From Oscillospiraceae bacterium (GTDB taxonomy: Bacteria; Bacillota; Clostridia; Oscillospirales; Oscillospiraceae), in contig JAHHSF010000021.1 of assembly GCA_020025375.1 (NCBI GenBank), positions 1 to 13,878 of the forward strand: a stretch of 13,878 bases of DNA, in the 5' to 3' direction. Of this stretch, positions 6,639 through 12,622 are shown piece by piece. Positions within the stretch are counted from its first letter, which is position 1. Each line of letters begins with the position of its first letter. The notes beneath the pieces are model-generated. The model had not been told where the DNA came from, ran no database searches, and was given only the letters and a program-made list of their open reading frames with translations. Position numbers and translations under genes: made by a program.

Positions 6639-7598
6639 TCAGCCGTTGATAGCTTCCACGTTGTGGCAGGCCACGAAGTGGCCGGGGGTGCACTCCCGAA
6701 GCTCGGGGTCCCGCTTAAAACACTCCTCGGTGGCATAGTTGCACCGGGCGGCAAAGCGGCAACCGGGCTTGGGGTTGATGGGGGAAGAAATCTCGCCCTT
6801 AAGGATGATGCGCTCGTGCTTCTCCCGGATGCTGGGGTGAGGGATGGCGGAGAGCAGGGCCTTGGTGTAGGGGTGCAGGTTATTGGCAAAGAGCTCCTTC
6901 GCGCCGCACAGCTCCACCATCTGGCCCAGGTACATGACCATGATGTTGTCCGAAATATGCTTGACCACCGACAGGTTGTGGGTGATGAACATATAGGTCA
7001 GGCCCTTCTGCTCCTGCAGGTCCTGCATCAGGTTCAGAATCTGAGCCTGGATGGACACGTCCAGGGCGGAGACAGGCTCATCACAGACGATGAACTTGGG
7101 GTCCAAGGACAGGGCGCGGGCGATGCCGATACGCTGGCGGCGGCCGCCGTCCAGCTCGTGGGGGTAGGAATTGATGAACCGCTGGTCCAGGCCTACCACG
7201 TCCATAAGCTCCTTGACCTTCTGCTCCCGCTCCGCTTTATCGGGGCAGAGATTGAAAATCTGAAGGGGTTCGGCGATAATATCGCCTACGGACATACGGG
7301 GGTTCAGAGAGGAATAGGGGTCCTGGAAGATAATCTGCATCTTCCGGCGCAGGTCATGGAACTTCTCGTGGGAGACGTTAGTGATGTTCTCCCCCTCGAA
7401 GTAAATCTCGCCGTCGGTAGAGTCCAGCAGGCCCAGGACGGTCCGACCCAGGGTGCTCTTGCCGCAACCGGACTCGCCCACTACGCCAAGGGTCTGGCCC
7501 TTGGGAATGGAGAAGGTCACGTCGTCCACAGCGTGGAGCATCCCGGTGGCAGTCTTAAAGTATTTCTTCAGATGTTTGACTTCGATGAGCGCGCTCAT
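6639..7598 (-). CDS. oppF: Oligopeptide/dipeptide ABC transporter ATPase OppF/DppF
   Basis: A 319-residue cytoplasmic ATPase, one of two that power the importer. Visible motifs: Walker A GESGCGKST (41-49), Q-loop Q92 (FQDP), signature LDGGRRQR (149-156), Walker B FIVCDE with D173 and E174, D-loop SALD (177-180) and switch H207 (ITHN). The C-terminal oligopeptide-transporter extension starts at HPYTKALL (242-249) and carries C280, C286, C293 and C303. The PYSSLNPRMSV segment after the Q-loop marks OppF rather than OppD. The signature has Asp where LSGGQ has Ser, and Arg where it has Gln. The gene begins immediately after the oppD stop (TAAATG), and its ribosome-binding site AAAGGAGGGG lies inside the end of oppD. 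It is last in the operon. Confidence 0.93.
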   Translation of the reverse strand: MSALIEVKHLKKYFKTATGMLHAVDDVTFSIPKGQTLGVVGESGCGKSTLGRTVLGLLDSTDGEIYFEGENITNVSHEKFHDLRRKMQIIFQDPYSSLNPRMSVGDIIAEPLQIFNLCPDKAEREQKVKELMDVVGLDQRFINSYPHELDGGRRQRIGIARALSLDPKFIVCDEPVSALDVSIQAQILNLMQDLQEQKGLTYMFITHNLSVVKHISDNIMVMYLGQMVELCGAKELFANNLHPYTKALLSAIPHPSIREKHERIILKGEISSPINPKPGCRFAARCNYATEECFKRDPELRECTPGHFVACHNVEAING

Positions 7599-8570
7599 TT
7601 ACTGCCCCTCCTTTGCAAAGAGATGACACTTGATGATGTGGCCGGGAGAGACCTCATAGGCCTTGGGCGGCACAGTCTCACACATGGCGGTCTTATGGGG
7701 ACACCGGGGGCAGAAGTTACAGCCCTGGGGCAGGTTCATGGGGTCGGGCATCATGCCGTCGATGGGGGCCAGACGGTCGGTGTCCTTCTCCAGGTCGGGG
7801 ATGGCGCCGAAGAGGCCCACGGTATAGGGGTGGTGATCCTCCCCCTCATAGATGTGCTCCAGGTCGCCGTACTCCACCACCTCGCCGGCATACATGACGG
7901 CCACATGGTCGCACATCTCGGCCACGACCCCCAGGTCGTGGGTAATGAGGATCATGGAGGTCTGGAGTTCCTTCTTCAGGCGGCCCATCATCTCAATGAC
8001 CTGGGCCTGAATGGTCACGTCCAGAGCGGTGGTGGGCTCGTCGGCGATGAGGAGGGTGGGGTTACAGGCCAGAGCAATGGCGATGACCACGCGCTGCTTC
8101 ATGCCGCCGGAGAACTGGTGGGGATAGTCGTTGATACGCTCGGCGCTGATGCCCACCAGCTCCAGCATCTTGCAGGCCCGTTTCATTGCCTCGGCGTGGG
8201 AACACTTCTGGTGCAGACGGATGACCTCCATGAGCTGGTCGGCCACGGTCTTGACCGGGTTCAGAGCGGTCATGGGATCCTGGAAAATCATGGAGATTTT
8301 CTCGCCCCGGATCTTCCGCATTTCCTTGGCACTCTTCTTGAGGAGATCCTCCCCCTCAAAGAGAATCTCACCGGACTTGACCCGTCCGGGGGGATCGGGG
8401 ACCAGGTTCATGATACCCAGGGCGATGGTGGTCTTACCTGCACCGGTCTCGCCTACCAGACCCAGGGTCTCCCCCTTATCCAGGCTGAAGCTGACCGAGT
8501 TAACCGCCTCCACGGCGCCGTCGTCGGTCTCGTAATGAATCGTCAGATTCTTAATCTCAAGCTGTTTCAT
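7599..8570 (-). CDS. oppD: Oligopeptide/dipeptide ABC transporter ATPase OppD/DppD
   Basis: A 323-residue ATPase partner of OppF. Walker A is GETGAGKTT (40-48), Q-loop Q97 (FQDPMTALNP), signature FSGGM (153-157) with KQR, Walker B LLIADE (173-178), D-loop TALD (181-184) and switch H211. The FQDPMTALNPV segment and PTTALDVTIQAQ are typical of OppD/DppD. The C-terminal extension (HPYTVGLFGAIP onward) holds C284, C287, C290 and C297. A cysteine cluster at this place binds an iron-sulfur cluster in some characterised OppD/DppD proteins (family knowledge, not shown here). It starts 19 bases after oppC, with GGGAGG 13 bases and GGAAGAAG 3 bases before the ATG. Both catalytic residues and signature look intact, unlike those of OppF. 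Confidence 0.94.
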   Translation of the reverse strand: MKQLEIKNLTIHYETDDGAVEAVNSVSFSLDKGETLGLVGETGAGKTTIALGIMNLVPDPPGRVKSGEILFEGEDLLKKSAKEMRKIRGEKISMIFQDPMTALNPVKTVADQLMEVIRLHQKCSHAEAMKRACKMLELVGISAERINDYPHQFSGGMKQRVVIAIALACNPTLLIADEPTTALDVTIQAQVIEMMGRLKKELQTSMILITHDLGVVAEMCDHVAVMYAGEVVEYGDLEHIYEGEDHHPYTVGLFGAIPDLEKDTDRLAPIDGMMPDPMNLPQGCNFCPRCPHKTAMCETVPPKAYEVSPGHIIKCHLFAKEGQ

Positions 8571-8589
8571 GTTCTTCTTCCAACCTCCC

Positions 8590-9483
8590 TTATCTCTTCA
8601 GGCGGGGGTCCAGAGCGTCCCGCAGGCCGTCACCGATCAGGTTCATGGACAGAACGGCCAGGAAGATGGCAATGCCCGGGAACAGGACCATATGGGGATA
8701 GTTCTGGAAGTAAGTCCGGCCGGCGGAGAGCATGGCGCCCCATTCAGGGTTGGGGGGCTGAATGCCCAGGCCGATAAAGCTCATGGACGCGGCGGAAATG
8801 ATGGCGCGTCCCACGCCCATGGAGGCCTGCACGATGAGGCCGGAGAGGGAGTTTGGCACGATGTGCTTGCCGATGATGCGGTTGTTGCTGGCACCGATGG
8901 CCCGGGCGGCCTCCACGTACTCCTGCTGCTTGATGGACAGAATGGAGGAGCGGAGGATACGGGCGTAGTTGGGGATGCTGGAGATACCAACGGCGATCAT
9001 GGTGTTCACCAGACCGGGCCCCAGGGCGGCGCAGATGGAGATGGCCAGGATAACGCTGGGGATGGCCATGAGGATATCGATGATACGCATGAGAAAGTTG
9101 TCCAGCTTGCCGCCGTAGTAACCGGCAATGGCACCCATAGCGCCGCCCACGATCAGACCGATGCCCACCGAGATGATACCGATGGTGAGGGACACGCGGC
9201 CGCCGAAGAGCAGACGGCTGAAAATATCTCGGCCCACGTTATCGGTGCCGCAGAGGTGCTCCAGGCTGGGGGGCAGCATGGTGCTCATGTAGTCCTGATC
9301 GTCAAAGCCGTAGGGGGCAATGAAATCAGCGAAGGTGACCACGAGGATCATAATGATAATCAGGGCCAGGCCCAGCAGAGCCAAGTGGTTCTTCTTGAAC
9401 CGGTGCCAGACCTCCTGAGCCTGGCTCTTCTTCTTGGGAGCGGCAACGGTGGCCACGGTCTGTTTCTGTTCCTTTACTTTCAT
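8590..9483 (-). CDS. oppC: Oligopeptide/dipeptide ABC transporter permease OppC/DppC
   Basis: A 297-residue inner-membrane permease. A Lys/Gln-rich cytoplasmic N-terminus (1-31) precedes helix 1 (about 34-56). The OppC-type periplasmic segment (HLCGTDNVGRDIFSRLLFGGR, split around 76-96) follows, then five more helices between about 98 and 285. The EAA loop that docks on the ATPases is YVEAARAIGASNNRIIG (189-205). The ending DGLRDALDPRLKR is the usual OppC/DppC C-terminus. Its start overlaps the oppB stop by four bases (ATGA), indicating translational coupling. With OppB it forms the channel through which OppA delivers substrate. Confidence 0.95.
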   Translation of the reverse strand: MKVKEQKQTVATVAAPKKKSQAQEVWHRFKKNHLALLGLALIIIMILVVTFADFIAPYGFDDQDYMSTMLPPSLEHLCGTDNVGRDIFSRLLFGGRVSLTIGIISVGIGLIVGGAMGAIAGYYGGKLDNFLMRIIDILMAIPSVILAISICAALGPGLVNTMIAVGISSIPNYARILRSSILSIKQQEYVEAARAIGASNNRIIGKHIVPNSLSGLIVQASMGVGRAIISAASMSFIGLGIQPPNPEWGAMLSAGRTYFQNYPHMVLFPGIAIFLAVLSMNLIGDGLRDALDPRLKR

Positions 9484-10475
9484 TTCTTGCTCACCGCCTC
9501 ACTGCCAGTTTCTTCGGTCTTTTCGGGCTCCTCTTTCTTGGCTTTCTTGCCTACATAGAGGGCCTTGATGCGGGGGTCGATAAAGGCATACAGGATATCC
9601 ACCAGCAGGTTGACCACGGTGAAGGAGACGGCGATCATCAGAACGCCACCCTGGACCATGGGGTAGTCACGGGCATTGATGGAATCCACCATCAGCTTAC
9701 CAATGCCGGGGATGGAAAAGATCTGCTCGGAGATAACGGCGCCGCCCAGGCCGTGACCAAACTGCATACCCAGCACGGTGATAATGGGGATAAGGGCGTT
9801 GGGCAGGGCATGACCCATGACCACCTTGAATTCGCTTTGGCCCTTGGCACGGGCGGTGCGGATGTAGTCCTGACGGACCACGTCCAGCATGGCGGAGCGG
9901 GTCTGGCGCATGACGGTGGCAGCCTGGACCAGACCCACAGTGATGGCGGGCAGGATCCAGTACTTGGGTCCGTAAAAGCCGGAGGAGGGAAGCCACTTGA
10001 GCTTCACGGAGAAGAGGATGATAAGCATCAGGCCCAGCCAAAAGGAGGGCACCGAGATGCCGGCCAAGGCCAGCACACGGGCGAAGTTATCAAAAATGGT
10101 ATACTGTTTGACCGCCGATATGATACCCATGATGATGCCGATGATGGCCCCCACGATGGTACACAGGATGGCCAGCAACAGGGTGGTGGGGAAGCGGTCC
10201 AGCAACTCACTGGTGACGGGCTGCTTGGAGGTGTAGGAGGTGCCCAGGTCACCGTGGAGCATATCCCACAGGTAGCGGAGATACCGCACGGGCATGGGGT
10301 CGTTCAACCCCATCTCCTCCCGCAATTCCTCAACCTGTGCGTCGGTGGCTTCCGCGCCCAGAATCTGACGGGCGGGATCACCGGGGGTAATTGCCAGCAT
10401 AAGGAAGATGATGAGCGTCACACCGATGATAACGGGAATCAGCATCAGGAGTCTCTTGCCAATATATTTTAGCAC
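9480..10475 (-). CDS. oppB: Oligopeptide/dipeptide ABC transporter permease OppB/DppB
   Basis: A 331-residue permease starting LKYIGKRLLMLIPVIIG, the typical OppB/DppB helix 1 (about 9-29). The family signature TPGDPARQILG (30-40) follows, then a periplasmic domain (LREEMGLNDP, GDLGTSY) and helices at about 97-121, 131-158, 172-190, 228-250 and 274-298. The EAA loop is DYIRTARAKGQSEFKVVMG (203-221). DPRIKALY (300-307) normally ends the family; here about 24 extra charged residues (KKAKKEEPEKTEETGSE and following) form a cytoplasmic tail of unknown role. The only usable start is GTG at 10475. Its AAAGGAG lies 39 bases upstream with a hairpin between them (see the separate entry). There is no closer ribosome-binding site and no in-frame ATG upstream. 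Confidence 0.92.
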   Translation of the reverse strand: MLKYIGKRLLMLIPVIIGVTLIIFLMLAITPGDPARQILGAEATDAQVEELREEMGLNDPMPVRYLRYLWDMLHGDLGTSYTSKQPVTSELLDRFPTTLLLAILCTIVGAIIGIIMGIISAVKQYTIFDNFARVLALAGISVPSFWLGLMLIILFSVKLKWLPSSGFYGPKYWILPAITVGLVQAATVMRQTRSAMLDVVRQDYIRTARAKGQSEFKVVMGHALPNALIPIITVLGMQFGHGLGGAVISEQIFSIPGIGKLMVDSINARDYPMVQGGVLMIAVSFTVVNLLVDILYAFIDPRIKALYVGKKAKKEEPEKTEETGSEAVSKK

Positions 10476-10485
10476 GGCTGTTGTC

Positions 10486-10521
10486 GGCAGCCCGCTCAGG
10501 GGCGGAGCTGCCTGCTCCTTT
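10486..10521 (-). promoter_or_regulatory. Split oppB ribosome-binding site with hairpin spacer
   Basis: On the minus strand AAAGGAG (10521-10515) is 39 bases upstream of the GTG start at 10475. Between them GGCAGC (10512-10507) pairs with GCTGCC (10491-10486), and inside it CCGC (10505-10502) pairs with GCGG (10495-10492), with one bulged base (10506) and a 6-base loop. Folding this 27-base stem-loop leaves 12 unpaired bases between the Shine-Dalgarno and the start codon, close to a workable distance. The pairing is seen directly; the function is inferred. Confidence 0.5.
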
Positions 10522-10536
10522 CTATTAGAATACAGA

Positions 10537-10593
10537 GGCCCAAAGGCTCATACCATACATTCTCGTGTTCTCATGTATATGAGCCTTTGGGCC
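10537..10593 (-). terminator. Post-oppA stem-loop: attenuator or mRNA-stabilising hairpin
   Basis: GGCCCAAAGGCTCATA (10537-10552) is perfectly complementary over 16 bp to 10578-10593. After a 3-base bulge, TACAT/ATGTA (10556-10560, 10573-10577) extends it around a 12-base loop. It lies 25 bases after the oppA stop and before oppB. On the minus strand the stem is followed by TCTGTATTC with no U-run, so it is more likely a partial terminator or a 3'-end protector. Such structures commonly make binding-protein mRNA more abundant than permease and ATPase mRNA. Confidence 0.75.
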
Positions 10594-10618
10594 ATCAGGG
10601 CTTATATCACTTCTGGGC

Positions 10619-12169
10619 TTAGCCGAAGGTCACCTTGGACAGATCGGGGGTCTTGTCGGGGTGGAAAACAAAGTTCTGAACATTGGAGCGGACGGCAAAG
10701 ATGTTGTCGGCCACAGCGATGGGGATAACAGTGTTCAGATTCCAGCATTCCTCCTGGAGAGCGGCATAAGCGGCCATACGCTCTTCCTCATTGGTGATGC
10801 CCTTAGCGGCCTTCATGCGGGCCACAAGCTCCTCGTCATCGGTAAAGCCATAGCTGGCAGTCTCCCACATACGGAAGACAGACTCGATATTACCGTCGGA
10901 GGCGGTCACGGTGGTGATGCACATGGGGGTCTGGCCGTTACCATTGTTGGTGACCAGAGTGGCGCGGTCGAGGATCTCGATCTCCACGTTCAGGCCGATG
11001 GCGTTCCACATATTGGCGACCATCTCAGCCATAGCCTGAATCTGCTGGTTCTTATAGAGCTGAAGCTTGATAACGGTGGAGGTATCAAAGCCGGATTCGG
11101 CGATGAGAGCCTTGGCACCCTCGGGATCGTACTTGGTGGGGCCGACGGCCTTAAAGCCGGTGGCGCTGTCAGGAGCCAGGCTGGAGGCCACGGTGCCGTA
11201 GCCCTTGAAGACCACCTGCACGATGGCATCCATGTCCAGAGCCATATGCATAGCCTGACGGACCTTGGGATCCTTCAGGGTGTCGAAGTTCACGCTGTTG
11301 ATGACCAGGTGGTTCATGGTGGCGCTGGGGCCCTTGACGACGCTCACATCGGGGTTCTCCTCCAGGCGGACGACGTCGTCGGCGTTGATGTCAAAGGCGA
11401 TATCGGCCCCACCGGTCTCCACCTCAATGGTGCGGCTGGCGGTCTCGGTGATGATGCGGAAGGTCAGGTCCTTATAGGCAGGCTTGTCGCCCCAATAGTT
11501 GTCGTTCCGGGTCAGCTCGATGCGGTCGCCGGAAGCCCAGCTGGTGACGACAAACTTGCCGGAGCCCACGGGCGCACGGCCGTAAGCGTCCTCGCCCATC
11601 TCGTTGATGGAGGTCTCGCTGACGATACCGGCGCGGCCGCTGGCCAGGACGGTCAGGGCGTTGGGATAGGCCTGCTTCAGCTTGATGTCCACGGTGTACT
11701 CGTCCACCTTAGCGGTGTTCTCACCGTCGAAGAACTCGAAGGTGGTGGCGCTCTGAGGCTTGGTGCAGGCGCGCTTGATGGTGTACACCACGTCGTCAGC
11801 AGTCAGGTCCTCGCCGGTGCTGAACTTGACGCCCTCGCGAATCTTGACCCGCAGGGTGGTGTCGTCCACCCACTCGTACTCGGAGGCCAGAGAGGGGGTG
11901 ATATTGTAGCTCTCATCAGAGACGAACAGACGGTCCATCACGTGCTTATTGATCATGAAAGCGGTGACCATGTTCACGTTCTGGGGGTCCAGGCTGGAGG
12001 GCTCGGTGCTGACGGCGACCACCAGGTTGTCCTTGGCGGGGCCGCCGGGCTGCTGGGTCTCGGTGCCGGAAGTTGGCTTGTCGCTGGGAGCGGGACCATC
12101 CCCGCCGCCGCAGGCGGAGAGCAACATAAGAGCACTCATGGCCAGGGCAAGAAGTCTTGTCTTTTTCAT
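10619..12169 (-). CDS. oppA: Peptide ABC transporter substrate-binding lipoprotein (OppA/DppA, SBP family 5)
   Basis: A 516-residue extracytoplasmic binding protein anchored by lipid. The signal peptide MKKTRLLALAMSALMLLSAC gives the modified cysteine C20, followed by a Gly/Pro/Ser/Thr-rich flexible linker (to about residue 47). The SBP_bac_5 domain begins NLVVAVSTEPSSLDPQN and continues with hallmarks such as PSLASEYEWVDDTTLRVKIREGVKFSTGE (split here at 91-119), GTGKF-like GSGKFVVTSW and NDNYWGDKPAYKDLTFRII. Sequence alone does not tell dipeptides from oligopeptides or other family ligands. It is the first gene of oppABCDF. AGGAGG lies 10 bases before the ATG. A closer out-of-frame ATG (12176) is rejected because only the chosen start gives a signal peptide. 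It is divergent from an M20 hydrolase, suggesting that the ligand is cleaved by that enzyme. Confidence 0.94.
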   Translation of the reverse strand: MKKTRLLALAMSALMLLSACGGGDGPAPSDKPTSGTETQQPGGPAKDNLVVAVSTEPSSLDPQNVNMVTAFMINKHVMDRLFVSDESYNITPSLASEYEWVDDTTLRVKIREGVKFSTGEDLTADDVVYTIKRACTKPQSATTFEFFDGENTAKVDEYTVDIKLKQAYPNALTVLASGRAGIVSETSINEMGEDAYGRAPVGSGKFVVTSWASGDRIELTRNDNYWGDKPAYKDLTFRIITETASRTIEVETGGADIAFDINADDVVRLEENPDVSVVKGPSATMNHLVINSVNFDTLKDPKVRQAMHMALDMDAIVQVVFKGYGTVASSLAPDSATGFKAVGPTKYDPEGAKALIAESGFDTSTVIKLQLYKNQQIQAMAEMVANMWNAIGLNVEIEILDRATLVTNNGNGQTPMCITTVTASDGNIESVFRMWETASYGFTDDEELVARMKAAKGITNEEERMAAYAALQEECWNLNTVIPIAVADNIFAVRSNVQNFVFHPDKTPDLSKVTFG

Positions 12170-12214
12170 CGTTCATTTTCCTCCTCTACGAGATAGAACT
12201 TGATATATGAATCC

Positions 12215-12233
12215 AGGAGAGGGGGACTCTCCT
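12215..12233 (-). promoter_or_regulatory. Leader stem-loop near the oppA ribosome-binding site
   Basis: In the minus-strand RNA, AGGAGA (12233-12228) pairs with UCUCCU (12220-12215) around a 7-base loop GUCCCCC. The UCUCCU arm could alternatively pair with the true ribosome-binding site AGAGGAGG (12187-12180), which would block translation. Seen only as complementarity; regulation is hypothetical. Confidence 0.35.
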
Positions 12234-12358
12234 CAATTCCAAATGAAAAATGGCCGCCCGCCTTTTGCTGGCATACCACTGCGGGATGGTGGGCTTTCTT
12301 CCTTTTTCAGGAAAAAACTCCCGGGTATTTATGCTGGAACTGTCAAATTTGGTCTAGA

Positions 12359-12388
12359 ATTATCGTTGGCATTTGTGTTTTTTATCAA
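12359..12388 (-). promoter_or_regulatory. Candidate opp promoter A
   Basis: On the minus strand TTGATA (12388-12383), an 18-base spacer and GATAAT (12364-12359) each match five of six consensus bases. Transcription would start near 12352 with a leader of about 180 bases. It overlaps candidate B, and only one may be used. Confidence 0.4.
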
Positions 12389-12415
12389 GATACACCAACT
12401 TTCGTGAACTGTAAA
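12387..12415 (-). promoter_or_regulatory. Candidate opp promoter B
   Basis: On the minus strand TTTACA (12415-12410), a 17-base spacer and TATCTT (12392-12387) form a plausible SigA site. AT-rich sequence immediately upstream (12420-12540) could act as an UP element. The start would be near 12380. Confidence 0.4.
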
Positions 12416-12557
12416 GTAGAAAATGAAACCCTTCATTCGAAGAGAAATGCATTTTTTTGCTATAAAAACATATTTTCAAATAAAAAAGCAAAAAATTTAT
12501 GAATTTTTATTGTCCAATTCGTGGTATTCCAATTTTTCGTTTCCACCGTTTCTCCCC

Positions 12558-12586
12558 TTGATTTTCCTCCTTCCCCCATGTAATAT
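12558..12586 (+). promoter_or_regulatory. Sigma-A promoter of the M20 hydrolase
   Basis: TTGATT (12558-12563), exactly 17 bases, then TAATAT (12581-12586). Transcription should begin near 12593, giving a leader of about 30 bases that contains the ATGGAGGG ribosome-binding sequence. This is the best-looking promoter in the window. Confidence 0.65.
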
Positions 12587-12622
12587 GAAAGCATCCGTAC
12601 AAGAAAAATGGAGGGATTTCTG

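Larger units (their letters stand above)
12170..12622. other. AT-rich divergent regulatory region, opp / M20 hydrolase
   Basis: This 453-base stretch has no convincing gene. Bases 12420-12540 are markedly AT-rich against GC-rich surroundings, with runs of A and T (TTTTTTT at 12452-12458, several A-tracts). It contains two overlapping opp promoter candidates, an opp leader with small hairpins, a TTTTTCAGGAAAAA dyad (12303-12316) and a clear promoter for the hydrolase (12558-12586). Short open frames inside it lack good ribosome-binding sites and family resemblance. Confidence 0.65.

Noticed and set aside
6663..8777. A 704-codon open frame on the plus strand, antisense to oppF and oppD
   Set aside because: Its product is rich in Gly, His, Leu, Val and Asp as expected from the complement of GC-biased codons, and it has no family resemblance. 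The opposite strand carries textbook ABC ATPases. It is an antisense shadow.
12166..12279. A 37-residue minus-strand open frame (GTG start) overlapping the oppA start as ATGA
   Set aside because: The stop-start overlap is attractive, but the nearest AAGGAAG is about 18 bases from the GTG and its last codons are just the oppA ribosome-binding site. Probably chance.
12245..12296. Possible attenuator in the opp leader (imperfect GC stem followed by CATTTTTC on the minus strand)
   Set aside because: The candidate stem is either only 5 bp with a 19-base loop, or 7 bp with an A-C mismatch. It matches no riboswitch consensus I know.
12341..12346. A perfect minus-strand TTGACA in the opp leader as a -35
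   Set aside because: At 15-18 bases downstream the sequence is CTCCCGG-like with no -10. The only AT-rich hexamer (TAAATA) is 9 bases away, which is too close.
12200..12502. A 100-codon plus-strand open frame in the AT-rich divergent region
   Set aside because: No ribosome-binding site; it crosses two opp promoter candidates and its composition follows the local AT-rich intergenic DNA.
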